Assembly (NCBI RefSeq): GCF_049994905.1
Contig: NZ_CP188258.1
Location: 3,844,001 to 3,908,000 of the forward strand
Direction: 5' to 3'
Length of the DNA: 64,000 nt
DNA from: Diaminobutyricibacter sp049994905
GTDB taxonomy: Bacteria > Actinomycetota > Actinomycetes > Actinomycetales > Microbacteriaceae
Shown here: piece after piece, positions 25,812-33,170 of the stretch
How positions within the stretch are numbered: position 1 is the first letter of the stretch
Layout: each line of letters starts with the position of its first letter
The notes under the pieces: model-generated
Seen by the model: the letters and a program-made list of their open reading frames with translations, nothing else
Told to the model about the DNA's origin: nothing
The model's database searches: none
Made by a program: the position numbers and the translations under genes

Positions 25812-27302
25812 ATGAGCGACGACACCAGGCCGGGCGACAACGCCGTCCCCGACGTGCCAGCAACGGCGGACGCACTCGTCACGAAGGCGAGCCCTCTTTT
25901 CATCGACTCGTCGACGGATCGCACGATCCCGCGCGGGCGCATCGTCGCGTGGGCCCTCTGGGACTGGGGCGGCGCGGCCTTCAACGCGGTCATCACCACG
26001 TTCGTCTTCACGGTGTACCTGACCGGGAGCCTGTTCGTGAGCCCGGCACTCGCCACCGCACGCGACGCGGAGACGGATGTCCACGGCCCAGCGCACGCGG
26101 CCGTCACGGCGGCCGAAGCCCCGCTCTCGAGCGGGCTCGGCTGGGGTCTCGCCATCGCGGGCATCGTCGTCGCCCTGCTGGCCCCGGTGCTCGGACAGCG
26201 CACGGATGGCTCCGGCCGCCGCAAACTCTGGCTCGGGATCAACACCGGTGCGGTCGTGCTCATCACCGCGCTGATGTTCTTCGTGAAGGGTGAGCCGGGC
26301 TACTTCCTCTTCGGAGTCGCACTCGTCGCCATCGGAACCGTGTTCTACGAGATCGCCACCGTCAACTACAACGCCATGCTGGTGCAGGTGTCGACGCCGA
26401 AGTCGGTCGGCAAAGTCAGCGGATTCGGATGGGGCGCCGGGTACCTGGGCGGCATCGTCCTGCTGCTCATCGTCTATTTCGGCCTCGTCGTCGAGAGCTC
26501 GTCGGCGCCGGGCACCGGCGGCCTCCTCCACGTGAGCGAGGCGGATGGCCTCAACATTCGCATCATCGCGCTCATCGCCGCGGCATGGACGCTGATCTTC
26601 TCGCTGCCCGTGCTGTTCGCTGTGCCGGAGATCCCCGCGAACAAGCGGGTCGTGCGTGTCGGCTTCTTCCAGTCGTACGCCGTGCTCGTGCGCGACGTCG
26701 GCCGCCTGTGGAAGGAGAGCCGCAACACTGTGCTCTTCCTCATCGCGAGCGCGTTCTTCCGCGACGGCCTCGTCGGCGTCTTCACGTTCGGCGGCATCCT
26801 CGCGGCGGGAACGTTCGGGTTCTCGAGCGGCCAGGTCATCATCTTCGCGATCGCCGCCAACATCGTGGCCGGGGTCAGCACGATCGTCTCCGGCCGGTTC
26901 GACGACCGGTTCGGGGCCAAACCGGTGATCGTCACCTCCCTCGTCGGCCTCATCGTGGCCGGCCTGGGCGTCTTCTTCGCCCACGACCTGGGCGCGACGG
27001 CGTTCTGGATCGGGGGCCTCATCCTCTGCCTGTTCGTCGGACCGGCCCAGTCGTGCAGCCGCACGTTCCTCGCGCGCCTGACCCCGGCCGGCCGCGAAGG
27101 CGAGGTGTTCGGGCTCTACGCGACGACCGGTCGCGCGGTCAGCTTTCTCGCGCCGCTCCTCTTCGCGACGTTCGTAGCCGTGGGCGGAGCGCAGTTCTGG
27201 GGCATTCTCGGCATCGTGCTCGTGCTCGCAATCGGGCTGGGGCTGCTCATCCCGGTGAAGGCGCAGCCGACGCGGCTGGCGCGGGCCGCCGAGGCACGTT
27301 AG
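25812..27302 (+). CDS. MFS transporter, UMF1/Atg22-like
   Basis: 496-aa multi-helix permease. The opening RGRIVAWALWDWGGAAFNAV followed by ITTFVFTVYLT is characteristic of the UMF1 (Atg22-like) subfamily, and the central part has the domain-swap motif GRFDDRFGAKPVIVTSL. About 12 hydrophobic segments can be counted. The ATG at 25812 is preferred to a GTG two codons earlier. It follows the response regulator by 67 bases with no terminator, so it may belong to the same regulon. Substrate is unknown; amino acids or lysosomal/vacuolar-type efflux are reported for eukaryotic relatives. Confidence 0.82.
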   Translation: MSDDTRPGDNAVPDVPATADALVTKASPLFIDSSTDRTIPRGRIVAWALWDWGGAAFNAVITTFVFTVYLTGSLFVSPALATARDAETDVHGPAHAAVTAAEAPLSSGLGWGLAIAGIVVALLAPVLGQRTDGSGRRKLWLGINTGAVVLITALMFFVKGEPGYFLFGVALVAIGTVFYEIATVNYNAMLVQVSTPKSVGKVSGFGWGAGYLGGIVLLLIVYFGLVVESSSAPGTGGLLHVSEADGLNIRIIALIAAAWTLIFSLPVLFAVPEIPANKRVVRVGFFQSYAVLVRDVGRLWKESRNTVLFLIASAFFRDGLVGVFTFGGILAAGTFGFSSGQVIIFAIAANIVAGVSTIVSGRFDDRFGAKPVIVTSLVGLIVAGLGVFFAHDLGATAFWIGGLILCLFVGPAQSCSRTFLARLTPAGREGEVFGLYATTGRAVSFLAPLLFATFVAVGGAQFWGILGIVLVLAIGLGLLIPVKAQPTRLARAAEAR

Positions 27303-27322
27303 GGCCGGGGCAGCTCGGCACG

Positions 27323-27440
27323 GTTCGTAAAACAGGAGTTCGTGTGACGGATGAGGCCACCAGGGCCTCGCGCACGACAAAACCCCTGATCGGATGCGCG
27401 ACCCACGCCAACCCGCGCCCGAAACTCCTGTTTTACGAAC
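27323..27440. repeat. 118-bp terminal-inverted-repeat element, copy B
   Basis: Perfect 16-bp ends: GTTCGTAAAACAGGAG at the left and CTCCTGTTTTACGAAC at the right. The interior contains a GAGGCC/GGCCTC hairpin where copy A has a different hairpin, hinting that structure is retained while sequence changes. It lies between the convergent MFS and DHFR-like genes and may serve as their terminator. Confidence 0.85.
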
Positions 27441-27457
27441 CGGAGGCGGCGGCCGGC

Positions 27458-28012
27458 TCAGCGCAGACCGTAGCGGACGAACACCACCCCGTTCGTGAAG
27501 CGGTGCTCGTCGAGCAGTTCCAGGTCCACGCGCACGTCGTCGGGGAGAAACCGTAGGCCGCCGCCGACGATGATCGGCGTGAGGAACTGCTGGAATTCGT
27601 CCACGAGCCCGGCACGGATCGCGGAAGCGGCCAGGTTCGCCCCGCCCACGCTGAGGTCAGCGTCGGCCGAGTCTTTCATCCGCCTCACTGTGTCAGGATC
27701 GAAGGTTCGCTCGATGCGCGTCCGCTCCGTCACCGGCTCCGCGAGGGTCGACGAGTACACGACCTTGTCCGCGACCCGCCACACCTCCGCGAAGTCGCGC
27801 GCGACCTCGGGCGCGCCTTCGAGATCGAGTGTCTCCCACCAACTCATGACCTCGTACATGCGGCGGCCGAAGAGGTAGGTGCCGAGCGAGCGCTGCAGGT
27901 CGTTGACGAAAGCGTGCACCTCGTCATCGGGTGCCGCCCAGTCGATGTCACCTGTGGCGTCCGCGATGTAGCCGTCGAGCGATGTGAGCCCGGAATAGAT
28001 CAGCTTGCCCAT
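27458..28012 (-). CDS. Dihydrofolate-reductase-like protein (RibD C-terminal family)
   Basis: 184-aa reductase-fold protein of the YyaP/YwjB type. The opening KLIYSGLTSLDGYIADATGDIDW, with FVNDLQRSLGTYLFGRRMYEVM and DADLSVGGANLAASAIRAGLV later, matches the RibD_C family that shares the DHFR fold. It probably binds NADPH; the substrate is unknown and these proteins are not the essential FolA. Single gene, ending next to the 118-bp repeat. It follows the MarR gene on the same strand after 48 bases, so co-transcription is possible. Confidence 0.88.
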   Translation of the reverse strand: MGKLIYSGLTSLDGYIADATGDIDWAAPDDEVHAFVNDLQRSLGTYLFGRRMYEVMSWWETLDLEGAPEVARDFAEVWRVADKVVYSSTLAEPVTERTRIERTFDPDTVRRMKDSADADLSVGGANLAASAIRAGLVDEFQQFLTPIIVGGGLRFLPDDVRVDLELLDEHRFTNGVVFVRYGLR

Positions 28013-28060
28013 GCCGAGTCATCGTACTCGCGCGCACCGGCGGCGGGGCCGGGCGCGACC

Positions 28061-28726
28061 CTACTCGCGCGGCCAGGCTCCGACGAACTTGACGAAGAGC
28101 TGTGCGAAGGTGTGCAGCTCTTCCGCGGTGAACCCGGCCAGCGCATCCTCGACCGCTGAGCGCCGCGCCGACCGCACCTCGACGATCTGGGCTTTGCCGG
28201 CCGCGGTGAGCTCGATGATGCTGCGGCGCGCATCCGCAGGGTCGGCCGTGCGGCGCACCAGGCCGGCATCGGATGCTTCCTGCACCAGCCGGCTCGCCCG
28301 CGGCTGGTCGACGCCGATCGCTTCGCCGATCATGCTGATGGTGAGGGAGCGGCCGTCCCGTTCGGCCGCCTCGAGCGCGTCGAGCATGCGGAAGCGCGCG
28401 GCACGCCCCAGCGACCGGTCGTGCCGGCCGCGGTGTTCGTGGGCGGGGCCGCCGAAGCGGGAGCCGGGTCCGCGTGGTCCGCCGCCGTAGTGGACGATCG
28501 GCCAGGGTCCACCGCCCGGCCACTGCCCGTTCGTCGGCCACGGGCCGGCACCGGGCCAGGCCCCGGGAGCGCCGTCATCGCCATGCTGCGCGGCCCATTC
28601 CGCCCGATGCTGCAGGTGCTGGCGGGCGTGATCGCGGCGGATTGCGATCAGCGCCTGCTCGATGAGCACCACGTCTTCCGCTCGAAGCTGCGAGTTTTCG
28701 TCGGATGCTTGACCACCGTCTTCCAT
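28061..28726 (-). CDS. MarR-family regulator with Gly/Pro/Trp-rich insert
   Basis: 221 aa. The C-terminal half is a winged helix: RMLDALEAAERDGRSLTISM, IGEAIGVDQPRASRLVQEAS (recognition helix), DAGLVRRTADPADARRSIIE (wing). An N-terminal helix is separated from it by a low-complexity segment (about residues 52-95) with repeated GPWP/GAWP units and a short HEHRGRH stretch. Divergent from a second regulator with a related low-complexity insert; two palindromes between them (28730-28760) overlap its promoter region. It probably represses both genes. Confidence 0.85.
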   Translation of the reverse strand: MEDGGQASDENSQLRAEDVVLIEQALIAIRRDHARQHLQHRAEWAAQHGDDGAPGAWPGAGPWPTNGQWPGGGPWPIVHYGGGPRGPGSRFGGPAHEHRGRHDRSLGRAARFRMLDALEAAERDGRSLTISMIGEAIGVDQPRASRLVQEASDAGLVRRTADPADARRSIIELTAAGKAQIVEVRSARRSAVEDALAGFTAEELHTFAQLFVKFVGAWPRE

Positions 28727-28729
28727 ATA

Positions 28730-28760
28730 TGTAACTATACATTTGCTTGTAACAGTACAT
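28730..28760. promoter_or_regulatory. Two TGTA-N4-TACA operators between divergent regulators
   Basis: TGTAACTATACAT (28730-28742) and TGTAACAGTACAT (28748-28760) are both palindromic in the form TGTA-N4-TACA, spaced 18 bp. The region is unusually AT-rich for this window and starts three bases from the MarR ATG, so binding there would block both promoters. Confidence 0.7.
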
Positions 28761-28782
28761 GCAATAGGAAGGACTGTTCATC

Positions 28783-29712
28783 ATGAACACCAACGAGACT
28801 TCACCTACACCGCTGGGCTACTGGTTCGGCGTCATCGAACACCGGCTGCGCCAGAAAATGCGCGAAGCCTTCAACGACCTCGACCTGTCGCGCGGCGAAT
28901 GGCGGATCCTCCACACGCTCGCCGACGGGCCCAAATCCGTCGACGAGGTCGAGGCGGCCCTGTCGCCGGGCGAGCGGCGGCGCCGCATGGCCGGGCGGAT
29001 GTCCGGCGCACCCTGGCGCGGATTCGGGCCGGGATTCGGTGCGGGATTCGGCCCGTGGGGCGGACGCGGCTACAGCCCGTGGGGCGGACGCGGGTACGGA
29101 CCGGGCTTCGGTCCCTGGGGCGGCCGCGGTTACGGCCCGTGGTTCGCACCCGGGTTCGCGGAGGGGCCGGAAGCCCACGCCGAGCACCATGAGCACGCGG
29201 AGCCCGACGGGCACGCCGAGCCTCACGAGCACCCTGGCAACCACGAGTACGCAGAGCACGCAGAGCACGCGGAGCACGCAGAGCACGCAGAACACGCAGA
29301 ACAGGCAGAACACGCAGAGCACCACGAGCACCCTGGCAACCACGAGCACCACGAGCACCACGGCCACCCGGGCCACCACGGGTTCGCGGGCGCGTATGGG
29401 CACGGCGAGCGCCGGGAGCACCGACCGCGAAGCGTCGCCGAGGTACTGGTGTCGTTCACGGAGCGCGGCTGGGTCGTCCTGTCCGACGGGGCTGCCACAC
29501 TCACAGCTGCCGGTCGCACCGTTCACGACGACGCGCAGTCGCGTGTGACGGAGCTGCGAGCATCCGTTAACGAAGGCATCAGCGAAGAGGAACGCGCCGC
29601 CATGCTGGCAACCCTCGAGAAGATGGCGCGCAACGTCGGCTGGACGGACGCCACTGAAGCCGACGGCGAGGACGAGGCCGACTCCGACGCCGAGGCCGAG
29701 CCCGAGGCCTGA
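28783..29712 (+). CDS. MarR/PadR-like winged-helix protein split by Gly/Trp-rich and His-rich repeats
   Basis: 309 aa. Residues 10-65 look like the first part of a MarR-type domain (GYWFGVIEHRLRQKMREAF, LSRGEWRILHTLADGPKSVD). Residues 215-300 look like the rest, including a wing (SFTERGWVVLSDGAATLTAA) and dimer helices (SEEERAAMLATLEKMARNVG). Between them lie a GFGPWGGRGY repeat (about 80-125) and a stretch rich in AEH, HEH and HPGNHEH units (about 130-205) with dozens of His. Such His clusters commonly bind Ni, Zn or Cu, so metal-responsive regulation is plausible but unproven. ATG at 28783 with AGGAAGGA upstream. Divergent from a MarR gene with a smaller insert of similar flavour. Confidence 0.7.
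   Translation: MNTNETSPTPLGYWFGVIEHRLRQKMREAFNDLDLSRGEWRILHTLADGPKSVDEVEAALSPGERRRRMAGRMSGAPWRGFGPGFGAGFGPWGGRGYSPWGGRGYGPGFGPWGGRGYGPWFAPGFAEGPEAHAEHHEHAEPDGHAEPHEHPGNHEYAEHAEHAEHAEHAEHAEQAEHAEHHEHPGNHEHHEHHGHPGHHGFAGAYGHGERREHRPRSVAEVLVSFTERGWVVLSDGAATLTAAGRTVHDDAQSRVTELRASVNEGISEEERAAMLATLEKMARNVGWTDATEADGEDEADSDAEAEPEA
29242..29330. repeat. Nine-base tandem repeat encoding Ala-Glu-His units
   Basis: About nine imperfect copies of a GAGCACGCA unit in a row, in frame. They encode the AEH repeat of the regulator above. A flanking duplicated segment (coding for HPGNHE) occurs on both sides at about 29231 and 29330. Such arrays change copy number by slippage. Confidence 0.85.
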
Positions 29713-29726
29713 GCCGTTGTGCCGCA

Positions 29727-29790
29727 CGTGCACAGGTTCTGAACACGTGCCCGCGCTGCAACCTGTGCGCGCGTCCCGAACCTGTGCACG
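29727..29790. repeat. 13-bp inverted repeat with a third internal copy
   Basis: CGTGCACAGGTTC (29727-29739) and GAACCTGTGCACG (29778-29790) are perfect inverted repeats. A third copy of AACCTGTGC lies at 29760, 19 bp from the right arm. It separates the convergent His-rich regulator and metallopeptidase genes; terminator or protein-binding array. Confidence 0.6.
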
Positions 29791-29811
29791 GCCGCACCCG
29801 CAAACAAACAC

Positions 29812-30894
29812 CTAGTGCGCAGAGCGCTTCGGGGTCGACCGCCAAGGGTTGGCGACCCCGAATCGCGCCTCCTCACCATAAACGTCGAGCGCCCGCCGAA
29901 CTCGCACGACTCCTCGGGCATGGGAGCCTGTTGCGCGTCTGAGCACAGAGGTGGTCGCCGAGGTGAAGAAGCCCGGCCACACTGTTTCGATCGTGTGCCG
30001 GACACGCGCCCAACTGGGTTCATTGAGTGTGTGATGCGCGAGTGGAAGAAGTCGCTTCACTTTGTAGAGCAGATAAAGGGCGTGTTCGTCTTCACCTAGT
30101 CCGGACAAACGCCTCTCGGCGACAATTCCCCAGCCTTCCAATAGCTCCCTGTCGAGCCACACTCGCTCGGGGTTGGCTGGCACGAGGTCTCGAAAGTCGT
30201 TCGAGTGCCCGGCGACTTCGTGTGCGACGGCAAGGAGAAGACGAGACGCAGCAAATGGGTCACGTGCGCTCAAGTCCTGGTATTCAGCTGAAACGAGCAT
30301 TACGGTTCCACATGCGCGGGGAAGTGGAACGAACATGGCCTGGTCGACGTGCCGGCTCAGCGAGCGCGGCACGTCCATGGTTGAGACCGGATCGGAAACT
30401 CCAAGCGCTGTGGATACTTTCGAGACCGTGTGCGAAAGCTTCCCGATACCGAGCGCCCACTTTCTGGTCAAACGAACTCCCAATGCATTGACATCGCGCA
30501 CTGTGATCTCCGCTGCTTCTGCGATGGAAGCCACCAGGTCGTCTGTTTCACGCTTCATCAGTGTCACCTTCTCAGCGCCGGGACTTCGACGAGTGGGCCG
30601 CAGGTCAGCGTCAACGTGCCATAGACCCGAGGCGACTGCACCTCCAGCGGCGAGCCGTCCAAGGATCGTTGAGCCCGAGCCGTGACTCTGCTTGTCCAAC
30701 CACGCCGTGAGCGAGCGACGCATTTCTGACGCGAAACGATAACCGTTGGTTCGGTCGATCTCGACATATGCGACAAGACTTCGAGTGATGAACTCGCGTT
30801 CGGCGGGTGTTGAGGCGTCCAGGTCCGAGTTGAGCCACTCGGCGCGCAGCCACCACTCGCCGAACGTCAGCTCATCGACGAGCGGGCTGCGCAT
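29812..30894 (-). CDS. Putative HExxxH metallopeptidase of the RiPP-like cassette
   Basis: 360 aa, cytoplasmic by absence of signal or membrane segments. The only strong motif is HEVAGH at residues 225-230, followed by EGWGIVAE at 253-260. The arrangement HExxxH then EG-(x)4-E about 23 residues later is the metal-site layout of DUF1704 (MATCAP-type carboxypeptidases); DUF885 peptidases have a similar but one residue longer spacing. Full-length similarity to either family was not verified. Last gene of the cassette: its ATG at 30894 lies 23 bases inside the MATE gene. A role in trimming or releasing the modified peptide is inferred from position. Lower GC than the flanking genes. Confidence 0.6.
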   Translation of the reverse strand: MRSPLVDELTFGEWWLRAEWLNSDLDASTPAEREFITRSLVAYVEIDRTNGYRFASEMRRSLTAWLDKQSHGSGSTILGRLAAGGAVASGLWHVDADLRPTRRSPGAEKVTLMKRETDDLVASIAEAAEITVRDVNALGVRLTRKWALGIGKLSHTVSKVSTALGVSDPVSTMDVPRSLSRHVDQAMFVPLPRACGTVMLVSAEYQDLSARDPFAASRLLLAVAHEVAGHSNDFRDLVPANPERVWLDRELLEGWGIVAERRLSGLGEDEHALYLLYKVKRLLPLAHHTLNEPSWARVRHTIETVWPGFFTSATTSVLRRATGSHARGVVRVRRALDVYGEEARFGVANPWRSTPKRSAH

Positions 30895-32200
30895 CGGACC
30901 GGGTACTCGCGAGCGTTGTCCTCACCTGCCGATGACTTATGAGCGCTCGGCAAAGCCAGTACGCGGCGAGGCCGGCGAATGCTCCGGGGGCCCGAAAGAT
31001 CAAGCTACCTATGAGGGCGACTGGCACCTGCACAAGCCACACGGCGATCGCGTTGCTGACAAAATCAGAGCCGGTTCGCTTTGCGACGCGCAGAATCGTC
31101 ACGTTGGCGTAGGCCCAGGCTGCTAGGGGAGTAAAAGCTGCCACGGAGAGAATCAGCGCGCCTGCCACATGCTGCACTTCGGGGTCCGGGCTGGTGACCA
31201 TGGCGATCGGCCAGGCGAGAATCGCGACAACCACGCCGAGTCCTAGGCCGACCCGAACAAAGATGCGTCTGATATCCCCCTGCCCATCGACGAGCATGCG
31301 TAAAGGGACACTTTCTCGCCCGACCACGTATAGGCCCGCCGACGAAAGCGAAGAGACCAACATGAAGACAAGCACGTGTACATTCGTCGCGACTCGAGCA
31401 CCGGCCAGGCCCGCAGTTCCTCCGAGCGCCATGATCAGTATGAAAACGATGTTTCCGCCGTAGTCGAGCGCGGCGGATCCGACAGCTGGCATGGTCAACC
31501 GTCCCCAGCCGTCCAATACTTGGTCGGCGAACTGCTTGGGAACGACCGTATCCGCACGTGAGGTCTCCCGCTTCACTTGCAACCAGAGCCACGGGAGTAC
31601 TGCAATCGCGCCGATTGAACTGGCGATTCCGTCACCCAGAGCACCGAGCCGTGGGAACGGTGCAACCCCGTAAACGAGGACGAAGTCGAACAGGAGATTG
31701 CCCAGCGAGCTCACCAGGAAGACGGTCAGGGGTGTCTTCAGCCGACCCCAACCGACAAGGGTGACAACCAGCGCAGTAGAGAAGGTCTCTGCGACTACGC
31801 TCGGCGACCGGCCAACAAGGTACGCACCCGCTGCTTCAAGGCTCGCGGTCGCGGTCACGGATCCATACAGGTACAACGCTATCGATCCGGTGACAAGCAA
31901 GATAAAGGCGCCGGCTACCCACGGGGCGAGGCCACGCTCCACTCGCCGGAGTCCGTCAACGTTTCGAGCATCCTTGTCCTTTCCGACGATTCTCGGGGCG
32001 AGGATCCGGTAGGCCAACAGGCCACCGAGCAAAACATTGATCGGCAACTCGTACAAGGTGGCACCGAGAGCGACGCCAGCAAGAGCATCCGTCGAGAAGT
32101 GGCCGATGATCAGGGTGTCGGTGAGCCCGACGGCGACGCCTCCGAGGGAACTCAGCGCCATCGGTGCCGCAAAGCGAACGAGTTGGTTAGCCTCAAGCAT
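30872..32200 (-). CDS. MATE-family efflux transporter
   Basis: 442 aa, about 12 hydrophobic helices. The opening VRFAAPMALSSLGGVAVGLTDTLIIGHFS with ALAGVALGATLYELPINVLLG is the typical MATE start, and the mid-point repeat WGRLTMPAVGSAALDYGGNIV begins the second bundle. The ATG at 32200 has GGAG nine bases upstream and overlaps the preceding dehydrogenase stop by eight bases, so the longer frame starting at 32299 is not needed. Within the cassette it most likely exports the peptide-derived product or protects the producer from it. Confidence 0.88.
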   Translation of the reverse strand: MLEANQLVRFAAPMALSSLGGVAVGLTDTLIIGHFSTDALAGVALGATLYELPINVLLGGLLAYRILAPRIVGKDKDARNVDGLRRVERGLAPWVAGAFILLVTGSIALYLYGSVTATASLEAAGAYLVGRSPSVVAETFSTALVVTLVGWGRLKTPLTVFLVSSLGNLLFDFVLVYGVAPFPRLGALGDGIASSIGAIAVLPWLWLQVKRETSRADTVVPKQFADQVLDGWGRLTMPAVGSAALDYGGNIVFILIMALGGTAGLAGARVATNVHVLVFMLVSSLSSAGLYVVGRESVPLRMLVDGQGDIRRIFVRVGLGLGVVVAILAWPIAMVTSPDPEVQHVAGALILSVAAFTPLAAWAYANVTILRVAKRTGSDFVSNAIAVWLVQVPVALIGSLIFRAPGAFAGLAAYWLCRALISHRQVRTTLASTRSDAQPARR

Positions 32201-33170
32201 CCGTTCGAGCTCCGGGGCCGCCGAACGACAAAACGTACACGACCTCGTGTTCCATTCCGCCCCCAACCTCGAGAAAATCGTTTGCAACGGCGTCGTCAAT
32301 GGCCGGTGTCATGTGAGGAATAATCGCGCGCGCGGCAAGGGACCAAAGAAGTTCGTTGACGACTTTCGCCGTGTCGATCCACAGTCCACGAAGGGCTCTG
32401 GCATGGCGATACCTCCATTGGTGCCGCTTGACGTCGGACACATACAGAACCGAAACAGCGGCCGATGCTGTTGCAGGCTGACCCACGATGACGGTGCGCA
32501 TAGTGGAGCGGAAGTCACCCTCTCTGAGAAGCCCAAGAGCGTGTGCCTGCATGTCGTATCGGTACAACCCGGGAGCGATTCCACTCACGTCGTAAACGAC
32601 CAGATAGATGTCCAGCGAAGGACCGAAGTTCGTCATGGCGTTTCGCGGGTCGGCAGCAATCCCTGGTACGCGGAAAGCTGCGACCTTCCGTGTCGCTTCC
32701 CAGAGAACACCGCCGAGATCGTTCGATGCCAGCTCTGTTCTCTTCGGGACGAGGGTGGTCCGTCGTCGGCGAAGTATCTCGGCCTGGGTCGCCACCGGCG
32801 AAATCGGCCGATCGAGAACTCTCCACGACAGGCGGGTAGGGATTTCTTCAACAGGGATCGGATCCGCACGACTGTATTGGTCGAGAACGCGCAACTGGAC
32901 GGCTCGGTACTCCGGCGTCGAGTCATCACAATGCCGATCAAGAGTTGCGAGATAGAACGGAAGCGCATCACCCCAACCGTTTTCATCCCAAGCCGCGTAC
33001 GAGCCAAGGTCGTGGCCGCCGGCGGGGATCAAGTCTGCGATGCGTCCTGAGAGGACGGACCGTGCGAGCGATATCGGGTCGGCACGAAAGGATCGATTCG
33101 CGGCGAGGCTGCGTACTTCGACCTGCGGTTCACTGCCGTGGCTCCAGGCACGAAAACGGAGTCTGTTCAT
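32193..33170 (-). CDS. SagB-type flavin dehydrogenase, divergent paralogue
   Basis: 325 aa, nitroreductase fold. Visible SagB-like parts: RRRRTTLVPKRTELASNDLG (about 134-153, the FMN phosphate region), LDIYLVVYDVSGIAPGLYRY (about 186-205), and HQWRYRHARALRGLWIDTAK (about 250-269). The usual PSGG/PSAG substrate-side loop is replaced by MTNFGPSLD, so chemistry may differ or it may be the non-catalytic partner of the adjacent dehydrogenase. The ATG at 33170 overlaps the upstream gene stop (ATGA). SagB enzymes normally oxidise azolines to azoles, but no YcaO cyclodehydratase is present here. Confidence 0.7.
   Translation of the reverse strand: MNRLRFRAWSHGSEPQVEVRSLAANRSFRADPISLARSVLSGRIADLIPAGGHDLGSYAAWDENGWGDALPFYLATLDRHCDDSTPEYRAVQLRVLDQYSRADPIPVEEIPTRLSWRVLDRPISPVATQAEILRRRRTTLVPKRTELASNDLGGVLWEATRKVAAFRVPGIAADPRNAMTNFGPSLDIYLVVYDVSGIAPGLYRYDMQAHALGLLREGDFRSTMRTVIVGQPATASAAVSVLYVSDVKRHQWRYRHARALRGLWIDTAKVVNELLWSLAARAIIPHMTPAIDDAVANDFLEVGGGMEHEVVYVLSFGGPGARTDA

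Noticed and set aside
29242..29330. Regular short repeats that might suggest a CRISPR array
   Set aside because: Unit is nine bases, in frame with a His-rich protein, with no unique spacers and no cas genes.
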